A stretch of DNA of 64,000 bases, from positions 1 through 64,000 of the forward strand of contig JAGVAB010000174.1 of the NCBI GenBank assembly GCA_020060485.1, written 5' to 3'. A model generated the notes under the pieces. It was not told where the DNA came from. It saw nothing but the letters and a program-made list of their open reading frames with translations, and ran no database searches. This document shows positions 7,334 through 16,166 of the stretch, piece after piece. A program made the position numbers and the translations under genes. The first letter of the stretch is position 1. Every line of letters starts with the position of its first letter. The DNA is from Anaerolineales bacterium. GTDB lineage: Bacteria; Chloroflexota; Anaerolineae; Anaerolineales; Anaerolineaceae.

Positions 7334-10240
7334 ATGGCAAAGATCACTTTTAAATTGAATGGCGAAACCTGCCAGGCGCAGGCAGACGCTAATGAAAAAT
7401 TGCTGGATTTTCTGCGCGGGTTATCTCTGACCAGCGTCAAATGTGGCTGCCGGGAAGGCGATTGTGGCATGTGCACCGTTCTGCTGGATGGCCGCCCTGT
7501 ACGCAGTTGCATGTTGACCGCCTCCATGGTGCAGAATCGTGAGATCACCACGCTCGAAGGCTTGGCCCAAAGCGGCGAATTGCATCCTCTGCAGGATGCC
7601 TTTATTGAGACCGATGGTGTGCAATGTGGTTTTTGTACCCCGGCCCAGATCCTGACGGCCAAGGCCCTGCTGGACCAGAACGCCAACCCCACGGATGATG
7701 AAGTTCGTGAGGCTTTGAGCGGTGTGCTGTGCCGCTGCACTGGTTTTGTGCAGATCGTCGAAGGCGTACAGCGGGCGGCGGCGGTGCTGCGCGGCGAAGA
7801 CCCCGGCGGGGTGGACTTGCTGCGCCAGGTGCTGCCGGAGGATGTAGCCCAAATCCGTATTCCCGAAGATTATCTCCGCCACAATGGCGAAAAAGCTATT
7901 CTGCACCCCATTATGTTCTCGCCTGCTGACATGCCTGCTATCAATGTTGTCGGCCAGCCAGAGCGCAAGGTGGATGGGCGCAAACTGGTGCAGGGGAAAC
8001 CGGCTTTCACCGATGATTTCAGCCGTCCAGGCATGTTGTATGGTGCGGTGTTGACCAGTCCGCATGCTCACGCCAATATCAAAAAGATTGATACCAGCAA
8101 AGCCGAGGCATTGGAAGGTGTGCATTGTGTGCTCACACATAAGGATTTGCCGCGGGTGAAATACACCTCAGCCGGACAGAGCTACCCGCAGGTCACACCT
8201 TATGACCAGGTCTCACTGGATAACAAGGTGCGCCATGTTGGTGACCGGGTGGCTGTGGTGGCTGCCGAGACGCGTGATCTGGCCCAAAAGGCTCTGCGTC
8301 TGATCGAAGTGGAATACGAGATACTGCCTGCCATTCTGGACGCGCGCGACGCCATGCAGCCTGGGGCGGCAGTTATTCACGATGAACTGGATACCGAAGC
8401 CATTGCCGATCCGCAACGTAACCTGGTGCATCACCTGGAAGCAGCGGTCGGCGATGTTGATGCTGCATTGCAGAAAGCCGACCTGGTTGTGGAAGGTGAA
8501 TTTCGCACGCCAAAACAGCACCACGCCCAGATGGAACAGCATATTTGCCTGTCCTACTGGGACGAGGATGAGCGCCTGGTGGTAATCTCTGCCACCCAGG
8601 TGCCGTTCCAGGTACGGCGGATCATTGCTCCGCTACTTGGGTTGCCGATCAAAAAGATCCGCGTGATCAAACCCCGCATCGGTGGTGGTTTTGGCGGCAA
8701 ACAGGACATGGTGTTCGAAGATTTGGGTGCCTTGTTGACGATCAAGACCGGTAAACCGGTGAAACTGGAGTATAATCGCCGCCAGGAATTTACCAGCGGC
8801 CGCTCACGGCATATCTTTAACATTCACTACACGGCTGGCGTCAGAGGCGATGAGCTTGTCGCTTTGGATCTATACGTGCTGGCCGACACCGGTGCCTTTG
8901 GAACGCATGGCCTGACTGTACCGATGGCAGGTGGTTTCAAGGGGTTGACCCTCTACAACGCCCCCAATTCGCGCTTCCGCTGCGATGTGGTTTACACCAA
9001 CACTACCCCGGCTGGTGCGTTTCGCGGCTATGGCTCGATGCAGTGCATGTTCGCCCTCGAAGTCTTGATGGAGGAAGTTGCTGAAAAGCTGGGTATCGAC
9101 GTGGTGGCCTTCAAACGCAAGAACCTGATCAAAGTTGGCGAACCCATGCTGCTCGCTACCCAGATGGGTGAAGGCCGTGAGGGCATCGAGCAAGTCATGG
9201 AAACCAGCGGGCATGAGGCCTGTATCGCCGCTGGCATGAAAGCCATGGATTATGAAGTCAAGCGCAAGGTTTTTCGGAACCAAACCGGCCGTTATCGCAA
9301 GGGCATCGGTATGGCAGTTGTCTTCCATGGCAGCGGTATCGCCGGGATGGATATGGGCGCCTGTACCCTTAAAATGAATGATGATGGGTCATTCAACATG
9401 ACCGTTGGCGCTACAGACATCGGTACCGGCTCGGACACCATTCTGGGACAGATCGCCGCTGAAATCCTTGGCATCCCCCTCGCCGATCTGATCATTTATT
9501 CATCGGATACCGATTTTACGCCTTTCGATAAGGGCGCTTACGCCTCTTCCACCACCTACGTCAGCGGCGGTGCGGTCAAGAATGCCGCTCTGGAAGTCCG
9601 TCGGCAGATTCTGGTGCATGCTGCCAAAATGCTGGATGTGGCCAAGCCAGATTCTCTGAAATTGGAAGACCGCAAGGTGATCGCCCCCAATGGCGAATAT
9701 GTTACCCTGGCCGAAGTTGCTCTCAGCAGCCTGCACCAGATGGACCAGCATCAGATCATGGCCACTGGTTCGAACATGAGCTACAAGAGCCCGCCGCCGA
9801 CCGCTGCCCAATTCGTTGAGGTCACCGTGGATATGGAAACTGGCGAGGTAACAGTTGATCGAATGTTGATGGCAGTGGACTGCGGCCGGGTGATCAACAC
9901 CCGCACGGCCGCAGGACAGGTGAATGGCGGTATGGCCCAGGCTTTGGGCTTTGCCCGCAGCGAGGAGACTGTGTATGATGCTCTGGGCCGCGTGGTCAAC
10001 GCCCGTTTGGGTGACTATCACATTTTCAAATCCAATGAGCTGCCGGTGATGGATGTGATCTTTGTGGAAACCAACGATCCGTCTGGGCCATTTGGCGCAA
10101 AATCAATCTCGGAACTGACCATTGATGGCGTGGCACCGGCACTGGTCAACGCAGTGCATAACGCGGCTGGAGTATGGGTACATGAGCTCCCCCTGACACC
10201 GGAGCGGGTCTGGCAGGCATTGCAAGCCAAGCAGGGTTAA
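7334..10240 (+). CDS. Fused [2Fe-2S]/molybdopterin subunit of a xanthine dehydrogenase-family hydroxylase
   Basis: 968 residues. The first 160 carry two [2Fe-2S] clusters (C37, C39, C44, C47, C59 region; C98, C101, C133, C135). From about residue 200 comes the molybdopterin-cytosine-dinucleotide large subunit, with IGGGFGGKQD, the FRGYGSMQ arginine loop and the GAKSISE segment whose Glu927 corresponds to the catalytic base. Such enzymes hydroxylate carbons in N-heterocycles such as hypoxanthine, xanthine or nicotinate. Small and large subunits are usually separate in bacteria, so the fusion is notable. It follows the truncated FAD-type protein. The substrate is inferred from the deaminase and importer neighbours. 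Confidence 0.9.
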   Translation: MAKITFKLNGETCQAQADANEKLLDFLRGLSLTSVKCGCREGDCGMCTVLLDGRPVRSCMLTASMVQNREITTLEGLAQSGELHPLQDAFIETDGVQCGFCTPAQILTAKALLDQNANPTDDEVREALSGVLCRCTGFVQIVEGVQRAAAVLRGEDPGGVDLLRQVLPEDVAQIRIPEDYLRHNGEKAILHPIMFSPADMPAINVVGQPERKVDGRKLVQGKPAFTDDFSRPGMLYGAVLTSPHAHANIKKIDTSKAEALEGVHCVLTHKDLPRVKYTSAGQSYPQVTPYDQVSLDNKVRHVGDRVAVVAAETRDLAQKALRLIEVEYEILPAILDARDAMQPGAAVIHDELDTEAIADPQRNLVHHLEAAVGDVDAALQKADLVVEGEFRTPKQHHAQMEQHICLSYWDEDERLVVISATQVPFQVRRIIAPLLGLPIKKIRVIKPRIGGGFGGKQDMVFEDLGALLTIKTGKPVKLEYNRRQEFTSGRSRHIFNIHYTAGVRGDELVALDLYVLADTGAFGTHGLTVPMAGGFKGLTLYNAPNSRFRCDVVYTNTTPAGAFRGYGSMQCMFALEVLMEEVAEKLGIDVVAFKRKNLIKVGEPMLLATQMGEGREGIEQVMETSGHEACIAAGMKAMDYEVKRKVFRNQTGRYRKGIGMAVVFHGSGIAGMDMGACTLKMNDDGSFNMTVGATDIGTGSDTILGQIAAEILGIPLADLIIYSSDTDFTPFDKGAYASSTTYVSGGAVKNAALEVRRQILVHAAKMLDVAKPDSLKLEDRKVIAPNGEYVTLAEVALSSLHQMDQHQIMATGSNMSYKSPPPTAAQFVEVTVDMETGEVTVDRMLMAVDCGRVINTRTAAGQVNGGMAQALGFARSEETVYDALGRVVNARLGDYHIFKSNELPVMDVIFVETNDPSGPFGAKSISELTIDGVAPALVNAVHNAAGVWVHELPLTPERVWQALQAKQG

Positions 10241-10252
10241 TTATGTTCGTCG

Positions 10253-10290
10253 CCGGTGGGCATTTCGCAACCTTTGCAAATGCCCACCGG
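10253..10290. repeat. Perfect 13-bp inverted repeat
   Basis: CCGGTGGGCATTT at 10253-10265 and its exact complement AAATGCCCACCGG at 10278-10290 enclose a 12-base loop. It begins 12 bases after the stop of the molybdenum hydroxylase gene. No T-run follows on either strand, so it is not a standard terminator; a second small hairpin (GGCCGCAAGGCC) follows at once. It may be an extragenic palindrome, a mRNA 3' stabiliser or a protein-binding site. Confidence 0.7.
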
Positions 10291-10373
10291 GAAAACGGCC
10301 GCAAGGCCGCCACATATGTACAGGGGCACCATAGAAGGACAGATGTACACATTTTCCAAGGTTTGTTGTTGTA

Positions 10374-10404
10374 CTTGCAGGCTGTGGTCTGCAAAGGGTT
10401 TTTT
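10374..10404 (+). terminator. Weak candidate terminator or attenuator
   Basis: CTTGCAG and CTGCAA(A)G pair around an 8-base loop and are followed by GGGTTTTTT. The stem is short, so termination may be partial. It lies between the hydroxylase gene and the downstream importer operon. Confidence 0.35.
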
Positions 10405-10709
10405 CGGGATGTGATCTGCCCAAAGCTGAATATCAGACAACGGCTAACAAGTCTGTGAAAGCCCAAAGCAACCTATAAGGTTGATAGTCCATAAAGAAAA
10501 AGGAGGTGACCGGCACAAGAGTATGATTACTGAATAAGGTTGTTTTGTGAGCTATGCTTGCTTTGCAGACACTCTCTGCCGGTGGACCAGGATGGAAGGG
10601 CTTTCAACCGTTCTGCAGTAAATATCCTGGACAGCGTTCCAGGGAAGGGTCATTCAGGGCAAGACAGCACATCAATCGTCAAGAAACAGATAACTTTCAG
10701 GAGAAGAAA

Positions 10710-11750
10710 ATGAAATCCGTAAAGTACATCGTATTTGCCAGCTTGCTTGTTCTTGCTTTAGTGCTCTCTGCTTGTAAACCCGCTGCTCCTGCGGCCCCTG
10801 CAGTTGAAGCCCCGGTGGCAGAAGATGCCCCGGCAGCAGTTGAACCTGAACCGGAAGCCTCTCTGGCAGTGGTTTTGACCGGCCCATGGGACGATAACAG
10901 TTGGAATGAAGCAGGTTATTTGGGGATGAAGGCCTTGGGCGAGCAGGGTGTGAAGGTTGCATTCTCAGAGAATGTTGGCGATGGGGATGCCCAGCGCGTC
11001 ATTCGCGAGTATGCCGAACAGGGATACAAGATGATCGTAGCCCATTCATTCGGTTATCAGGATGCTGTCTTTGCTGTTGCTCCTGAATATCCCGGAACGA
11101 ATTTTGCCTGGGGCGGCGGGATTGGCCGCACGGACAAGAACATTGCCGATTACGACCAGCCCTTCTACGAGGCTGCTTATCCAATTGGTGTGATTGCCGG
11201 TTACATGAGCGAAAGCGGTGTTCTGGGCGCCATTTACGGCTTCGATATCCCGGTCTGCCATGCCATGGGTGAGGCTTTCCTGGCTGGCGCCAAGAGTGTC
11301 AACCCGAATGCGACCTTGATTGCCACTGCTGCCGGGGACTGGGTGGATGTTGCCAAGTCCAAGGAAGCTGCTCTGGCGCAGGCGGATGCCGGCGTTGATT
11401 TCTGGATCGAATGCGGCGAAGGCCCGGCTCTGGGTGCGATTGCGGCTGCCGAAGAAGTAGGCGGTTACGTGACTGGTTATGTTGGCGATATGACCGAAAA
11501 TGGTCCGGATGTCGTGCTGGTGAACCTGATCTGGAACCTGGAACCCATGTTTGCTGATATGTTGAACATGACCATGTCCGGCACTTTTGACAATCCTTTC
11601 TATCGCTATGGTGTCGCAGATGGCGCCATGCTGTATAACTATAATGAAGGTTTGAAGAGCAAGATCCCGGCGGAAGCCATCGCAGCCGCTGAAGCTGCCT
11701 TCAAGGCCATTGCAGCCGGTGAGCTGGTTGTTGAGTTTGTGCCTGAATAA
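10710..11750 (+). CDS. BMP-family substrate-binding lipoprotein (purine nucleoside-type)
   Basis: 346 residues from the ATG at 10710, preceded by AGGAGAAG. It has a type II signal peptide with lipobox LSAC (Cys22) and a Pro/Ala/Glu-rich linker, followed by the BMP/PnrA-like periplasmic-binding domain (LTGPWDDNSWNEAGYLG, an AHSFGY segment, GGGIGRTDKNIADYD, VGDMTENGP). BMP proteins of this type usually bind purine nucleosides and feed the ATPase and two permeases encoded just downstream. The 470-base space upstream suggests its own promoter. Binding of a modified purine or other heterocycle is inferred from the catabolic neighbours. Confidence 0.9.
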   Translation: MKSVKYIVFASLLVLALVLSACKPAAPAAPAVEAPVAEDAPAAVEPEPEASLAVVLTGPWDDNSWNEAGYLGMKALGEQGVKVAFSENVGDGDAQRVIREYAEQGYKMIVAHSFGYQDAVFAVAPEYPGTNFAWGGGIGRTDKNIADYDQPFYEAAYPIGVIAGYMSESGVLGAIYGFDIPVCHAMGEAFLAGAKSVNPNATLIATAAGDWVDVAKSKEAALAQADAGVDFWIECGEGPALGAIAAAEEVGGYVTGYVGDMTENGPDVVLVNLIWNLEPMFADMLNMTMSGTFDNPFYRYGVADGAMLYNYNEGLKSKIPAEAIAAAEAAFKAIAAGELVVEFVPE

Positions 11751-11831
11751 GAATAGACTGTAACAGAATGCGGCGTCCCCAAGACGACGGGGACGCCGCA
11801 AATCGGAAAACTTTGTAAAAAGGATGTGACC

Positions 11832-13394
11832 TTGAACCAAGTAAACGAAACCATTCTGGAAATGCGGGGTATCGTCAAGAAATTCCCTGGCGTTGTGGCG
11901 AATGACGGTGTGGATTTCGAACTGCGTAAAGGGGAAATTCATTCCCTGCTAGGTGAAAACGGCGCTGGCAAGACGACCCTGATGAATGTATTGTATGGCT
12001 TGTACGAACCGGAAGCGGGGGAAATCCTGCTCAACGGCAAGCCTGTTCAGTTCAAGTCTGCGCGGGATGCGATTACCCAAGGTTTGGGCATGGTTCATCA
12101 GCATTTCATGCTTGTGCAGCGGTTCACAGTGGCGGAAAATATCATTCTGGGGCAGCATTCCCCGCGGGAACCTCGCATTGAGGATCAAAAAGCGGTGTAT
12201 GACCGCCTGAAGGCCTTGTCAGATCGTTATTGCTTATCGATTCATCCGGACGCTGAAGTATGGACCCTTTCGGTGGGGGAGCAGCAGCGGGTTGAGATAT
12301 TAAAAGCCCTGTATCGCGGCGCAGAAATCCTGATCCTGGATGAGCCAACCGCGGTATTGACTCCCCAGGAAGCCGAACAACTCCTTGAAATATTGCGCGT
12401 TTTGACCAGAGAAGGCAAGTCGGTTGTCTTCATTTCGCACAAGCTGAATGAGGTGCTGGCAGTCAGCGACCGCATCACGGTATTGCGGGATGGGAGGGTT
12501 ATCGACACCGTGGAGGCCAGATTGACCGAGCAAAAAGGTCTGGCATGCATGATGGTTGGGCGCGATGTGATCTTACAGGTTTCCAAATCCCCGGCGCAAC
12601 CCCAAGAGATGGTCTTAAAAATTGAGGGATTATGTGCCAATGATGATCGTGAATTACAAGCGTTGTATGACATTGATCTGGATGTGCGAGCGGGCGAAAT
12701 CCTTGGCATTGCTGGTGTGGCTGGCAACGGCCAATCCGAGCTGGAGCAGGTGATTGCCGGATTGCGCAAGGCAACCCGCGGGCAGGTGACCATCTGTGGC
12801 AAGGATGTGACCAATTCCTCCCCGCGTGAAGTGGGCTGCTGTGGTCTGGCGCACATTCCTTCGGACCGCTATCGCATGGGTTTACTGTCTGATTTCAGCA
12901 TCGCCGAGAATTTGGTGCTGCAGCGTATAGGTGAAAAGCCTTTCACCAAACGCGGTTGGTTAGATTGGAAGGCCATCCGCCAGCAGGCGGAAGAACTGGT
13001 GCAATCGTTTGATGTGCGTACGCCGTCGGTGGAATTGGCGGCAGGTAAATTATCCGGCGGCAATGCGCAGAAGATGATCCTGGCGCGTGAATTGGCCCGC
13101 CAGCCACGGGTATTGATCTCCGCCCAGCCAACGCGTGGTCTGGATGTGAGTGCCATCGAATATGTTCACCGGCAGCTGATCGCCCAACGTGATGCAGGGG
13201 TTGCGATCCTGTTGTTCTCCACAGAATTACAGGAGATCATGACCCTGTCTGATCGAATTGCGGTGATGTATGAAGGCCGGATTGTGGGCATGGTGGACAG
13301 CAGCCAGGCTGATGTGTTTGAAATCGGGATGATGATGGCTGGCGGCAAGGAGCTTCCTCCTTGCGAAATTGTGGGTACAGGAGTTTCGGTATGA
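11832..13394 (+). CDS. ABC importer ATPase with two nucleotide-binding domains (nucleoside/sugar type)
   Basis: About 520 residues with two tandem ABC domains. The first has Walker A GENGAGKTT, signature LSVGEQQR and Walker B ILILDEPTAVLTP. The second has the degenerate loop GVAGNGQSELEQ and signature LSGGNAQKM, with ISAQPTRGLDV replacing a normal Walker B, as in RbsA-like and BMP-linked ATPases. Two starts are possible: GTG at 11826 sits only one base from AAGGA, whereas TTG at 11832 has it at seven bases, so I prefer TTG. It energises the permeases that follow with ATGA overlaps. Confidence 0.93.
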   Translation: MNQVNETILEMRGIVKKFPGVVANDGVDFELRKGEIHSLLGENGAGKTTLMNVLYGLYEPEAGEILLNGKPVQFKSARDAITQGLGMVHQHFMLVQRFTVAENIILGQHSPREPRIEDQKAVYDRLKALSDRYCLSIHPDAEVWTLSVGEQQRVEILKALYRGAEILILDEPTAVLTPQEAEQLLEILRVLTREGKSVVFISHKLNEVLAVSDRITVLRDGRVIDTVEARLTEQKGLACMMVGRDVILQVSKSPAQPQEMVLKIEGLCANDDRELQALYDIDLDVRAGEILGIAGVAGNGQSELEQVIAGLRKATRGQVTICGKDVTNSSPREVGCCGLAHIPSDRYRMGLLSDFSIAENLVLQRIGEKPFTKRGWLDWKAIRQQAEELVQSFDVRTPSVELAAGKLSGGNAQKMILARELARQPRVLISAQPTRGLDVSAIEYVHRQLIAQRDAGVAILLFSTELQEIMTLSDRIAVMYEGRIVGMVDSSQADVFEIGMMMAGGKELPPCEIVGTGVSV

Positions 13395-14446
13395 GCAAAA
13401 CCTTGGAAGACAGCCAGGAGAAGCGCCTTTCACATGTTCTTCTCTCGATCGGTGCGCCGATCATGGGGTGTTTGATCGGTTTGGTGATTGGCGTCTTTTT
13501 GATCCTTCTGGCAAACGCAGACCCGTTGAGTGCTTACCAAACCATGTTCAAGGGCGCGTTTGGCAGCCAGCGTCAATTTACAGAGACGGTACTGAAAGCC
13601 GGGCCATTGCTTTTGATTGCATTGGGTTTGACCACGGCATTTCGGGCCAAAATCTGGAACATTGGCGCTGAAGGTCAGTATTACATGGGTGCTTTATTTG
13701 GCGGTGTTGTTGCATTGTATCTGACCGACCTGCCTCGCCCTTTGTTGATCACGGTCATGCTGCTGGCGGCTGTGGTTGGTGGAATGATTTGGGGATGGAT
13801 CCCGGCCATGCTCAAAGTGAAGACCGGCATGAACGAGATCATCTCAACCTTGATGTTGAACTATATTGCCATTTTGTTGATGGAATACCTGGCACGCGGC
13901 CCCTTGCAGGAACCTGGCGGTTATTTACCGATGAGTGCCCAGTTTGACAGAGTGACCAGACTGCCTTTGTTGTTCGGCACACGCGTTCACCTGGGTGTTT
14001 TGATCACCCTGGTGCTGGTACCCATCATTTATGTCCTGTTGTGGTCAACACCGCTGGGGTTTCGGGTGCGGGCGGTTGGCTCTCGGGCGTCAGTGGCCCG
14101 ATACGCCGGCGTGCAGGTGGAGAAGATCATCATCTTTGTGCTGGTTCTGAGCGGCGGCATCGCCGGTCTGGCAGGCATTATTGAGGTGGCTACCTTGCAT
14201 ACCCGGTTGAAATCCGGCATATCACAAGGCTATGGTTTTAGCGCCATTCTGGTCGCTTTGCTGGGCCGGATGAATCCTGTCGGAGTTACCGTGGCGGCAA
14301 TCTTTTTTGCGGCGTTGATCATCGGCTCGGAAGCTATGCATGTGGTCTACGGCCTGCCGGTTTCACTGGCAGACGCCATTCAGGCCATCATTGTGTTGTC
14401 CGTGCTGGCAGTGGATGCCCTGGTGAGAAGGAGGATGAACGCATGA
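13391..14446 (+). CDS. Nucleoside-type ABC importer permease (first subunit)
   Basis: 351 residues, about eight to ten hydrophobic helices, of the BPD_transp_2 (RbsC/YufP-like) family. Typical stretches are TAFRAKIWNIGAEGQYYMGA near the N-terminal third, MNEIISTLMLNYIA, and GFRVRAVGSRASVARYAGV with YGFSAILVALLG. The ATG overlaps the ATPase stop (ATGA) and lies 30 bases inside the longest open frame; the overlap decides the start. It pairs with the next gene to form the membrane channel. Confidence 0.92.
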   Translation: MSKTLEDSQEKRLSHVLLSIGAPIMGCLIGLVIGVFLILLANADPLSAYQTMFKGAFGSQRQFTETVLKAGPLLLIALGLTTAFRAKIWNIGAEGQYYMGALFGGVVALYLTDLPRPLLITVMLLAAVVGGMIWGWIPAMLKVKTGMNEIISTLMLNYIAILLMEYLARGPLQEPGGYLPMSAQFDRVTRLPLLFGTRVHLGVLITLVLVPIIYVLLWSTPLGFRVRAVGSRASVARYAGVQVEKIIIFVLVLSGGIAGLAGIIEVATLHTRLKSGISQGYGFSAILVALLGRMNPVGVTVAAIFFAALIIGSEAMHVVYGLPVSLADAIQAIIVLSVLAVDALVRRRMNA

Positions 14447-15438
14447 ATTGGGAATTGATCCTGCAATGGGCGTTCTTGATTTCGCTGCTTAATGCCGGCA
14501 TCCGGCTGGCAGTACCGATCCTGATCGCTGTTTTGGGCGAGATCATCACTGAAAGCTCGGGGGTTACCAACCTGGGGCTGGAAGGGATCATGTCCATCGG
14601 GGCGGTGACGGGCTTTATGACAGCCTTTTATTTCAAGACCCATCCGCTGATCCCGCAAGGGAGCGAATGGAGCACCTGGATCGGTCTGGCCGCGGGTATG
14701 CTGGCCGGGATGTTGATGGGGTTGATCATGGCCGCTCTTTCCGTTACTTTACGGGCGGACCAGATCATCAGCGGTATCACCCTGGTCGTATTTGGCGTCG
14801 GGCTTTCAAATTATTTGTATCGTCAGGCATTTTCGACATTGAGTGAACGGGTAGTGGGCCTCAAGCCATTGGAAATCCCCTTATTAAGCAAGATACCAGT
14901 GGTAGGCGATGTATTGTTCAAGCAGGTACCCACGGTTTATATGGCCGGACTGCTGGTTTTGATAGTCTGGTATTTTCTGTTCAAAACCACCTGGGGCTTG
15001 AAGATCCGTTCGGTGGGAGAGAACCCGGCAGCTGCTGAAACGTCTGGCATCAGTGTGGAGCGCACTCGCTACGCAGCCATCATCCTGGGTTCTGGCCTGG
15101 TGGGTTTGGCCGGGGCGGTGTTGACCGTTGTGCAGCTTACGCTTTTCCGGGAAGGTATCGTGGCCGGGAAAGGCTGGATTGCGGTGGCTCTGGTCATCTT
15201 CGCCCGCTGGCGTTATCCGGGGCGGGCCCTGCTTGGGTCATTGTTGTTTGGGTTGGCAGATTCATTGCAATACCGCATTCAGGCTCTGAGCCAGGTGGAT
15301 CGCGGCGCACAGACCGTCCCCTATGAATTTTTATTGATGCTGCCTTATGTGTTGACCATCCTTGTTTTGTTGAAGCGCGCCAAGGGTAACGAAGAACCGG
15401 CTGCGCTAGGAAAAGCATATGTCAAAGGAGAGCGGTAA
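14443..15438 (+). CDS. Nucleoside-type ABC importer permease (second subunit)
   Basis: 331-residue permease, partner of the preceding one and overlapping it by four bases (ATGA). It carries the family stretches SSGVTNLGLEGIMSIGA, KIRSVGENPAAAETSGI and GKGWIAVALVIFARW. It is a clear paralogue of the truncated permease at the left window edge, so two BMP-type importers flank the catabolic genes. The stop is followed after 42 bases by the corrinoid protein gene, suggesting that transporter and methyl-transfer proteins share one transcript. Confidence 0.92.
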   Translation: MNWELILQWAFLISLLNAGIRLAVPILIAVLGEIITESSGVTNLGLEGIMSIGAVTGFMTAFYFKTHPLIPQGSEWSTWIGLAAGMLAGMLMGLIMAALSVTLRADQIISGITLVVFGVGLSNYLYRQAFSTLSERVVGLKPLEIPLLSKIPVVGDVLFKQVPTVYMAGLLVLIVWYFLFKTTWGLKIRSVGENPAAAETSGISVERTRYAAIILGSGLVGLAGAVLTVVQLTLFREGIVAGKGWIAVALVIFARWRYPGRALLGSLLFGLADSLQYRIQALSQVDRGAQTVPYEFLLMLPYVLTILVLLKRAKGNEEPAALGKAYVKGER

Positions 15439-15480
15439 TCGCTGTCTATATTAAACCAATGTTGGTATGGAGAGGACAAA

Positions 15481-16152
15481 ATGACGATCTCACAGGATAA
15501 GATTCAGGAACTTCAGGCAAAGATCAGAGAAGCCGTGGCCGATTACGATGGCGCGGAAATTGGAATTCCCGTGACTCAACAAGCACTGGATGAGGGGATC
15601 ACCCCTGTGGAATTTTTTCAGGAAGTTATCAGCCCGGTGGTCGAAGAAGTTGGCGACCAGTTCGCCAAGCTGGAGATCTTCCTGCCGGAGTTAATGGTGG
15701 CTGGAATGGTGATCAAGCAGATTCAGGAGAAGGTGCTCGAGCCCGCCATCAAGGCGACCCATACTGGCAGCGGCAGCATGGGCAAAGTGGTAATTGGCAC
15801 CTGCCAGGGTGATCTGCATGATATTGGCAAGGATATGGTGGCCTTAATGCTGCAGGTGAATGGCTTTGAAGTGGTTGACCTGGGCACCGACAATGCTCCG
15901 CAGAAATTCATCGAAGCGGCCAAGAGTGAGAAGGCAGACATCATTGCCATGTCTGCCTTGTTGACACCTTCAGTGCCGTATATCTCGGATGTTTCCAAAT
16001 TGCTGGCAGGTTTTGGTATTCGCGAACAATTCAAGATCATTGTGGGTGGTGCGGCGGTCACCCAGCAATGGGTGGACAGGAACGATGTTGACGGTTATGG
16101 CCGGGATGCAGTGGAAGCTGTTGAGATCTGCCGTTCGATCATGAAGGCGTAA
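15481..16152 (+). CDS. Methyltransferase corrinoid protein (MtbC/MtmC-like)
   Basis: 223 residues: an N-terminal helical cap (B12-binding 2, about residues 10-90) followed by a Rossmann-like cobalamin-binding domain with D111-x-H113-x2-G116 (CQGDLHDIGKDMV). His113 would be the lower axial ligand. Later GTDNAPQKF and the SALLTPSVP stretch match the family. Such proteins shuttle the methyl group between a substrate methyltransferase and a second methyltransferase. It lies 14 bases upstream of the MtmB-like gene, as mtmC does with mtmB in methanogens. The MtaA-like protein at 752 and the RACE protein at 2566 are its probable other partners. Confidence 0.94.
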   Translation: MTISQDKIQELQAKIREAVADYDGAEIGIPVTQQALDEGITPVEFFQEVISPVVEEVGDQFAKLEIFLPELMVAGMVIKQIQEKVLEPAIKATHTGSGSMGKVVIGTCQGDLHDIGKDMVALMLQVNGFEVVDLGTDNAPQKFIEAAKSEKADIIAMSALLTPSVPYISDVSKLLAGFGIREQFKIIVGGAAVTQQWVDRNDVDGYGRDAVEAVEICRSIMKA

Positions 16153-16166
16153 AGGGAAGGAACCCC

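Larger units (their letters stand above)
10241..10709. other. 469-base gene-free leader/intergenic region
   Basis: No convincing gene is seen between the hydroxylase and the lipoprotein. The stretch holds the perfect inverted repeat at 10253-10290, two TGTACA words (10317 and 10344 areas), a weak hairpin with a T-run at 10374-10404, a small CAACCT/AGGTTG hairpin near 10469, and an unusually strong ribosome-binding-like AAAGGAGGTGACC at 10499-10511. The last is followed only by a four-codon reading frame (ATG at 10523). I do not see the conserved core of a purine riboswitch. A structured 5' leader for the importer operon is possible. Confidence 0.4.

Noticed and set aside
10523..10537. Four-codon leader peptide after the strong AAAGGAGGTGACC site
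   Set aside because: Too short to support as a gene; recorded only as part of the leader.
10430..10709. Purine riboswitch upstream of the BMP lipoprotein
   Set aside because: The conserved loop-loop and junction sequences of purine riboswitches are not visible.
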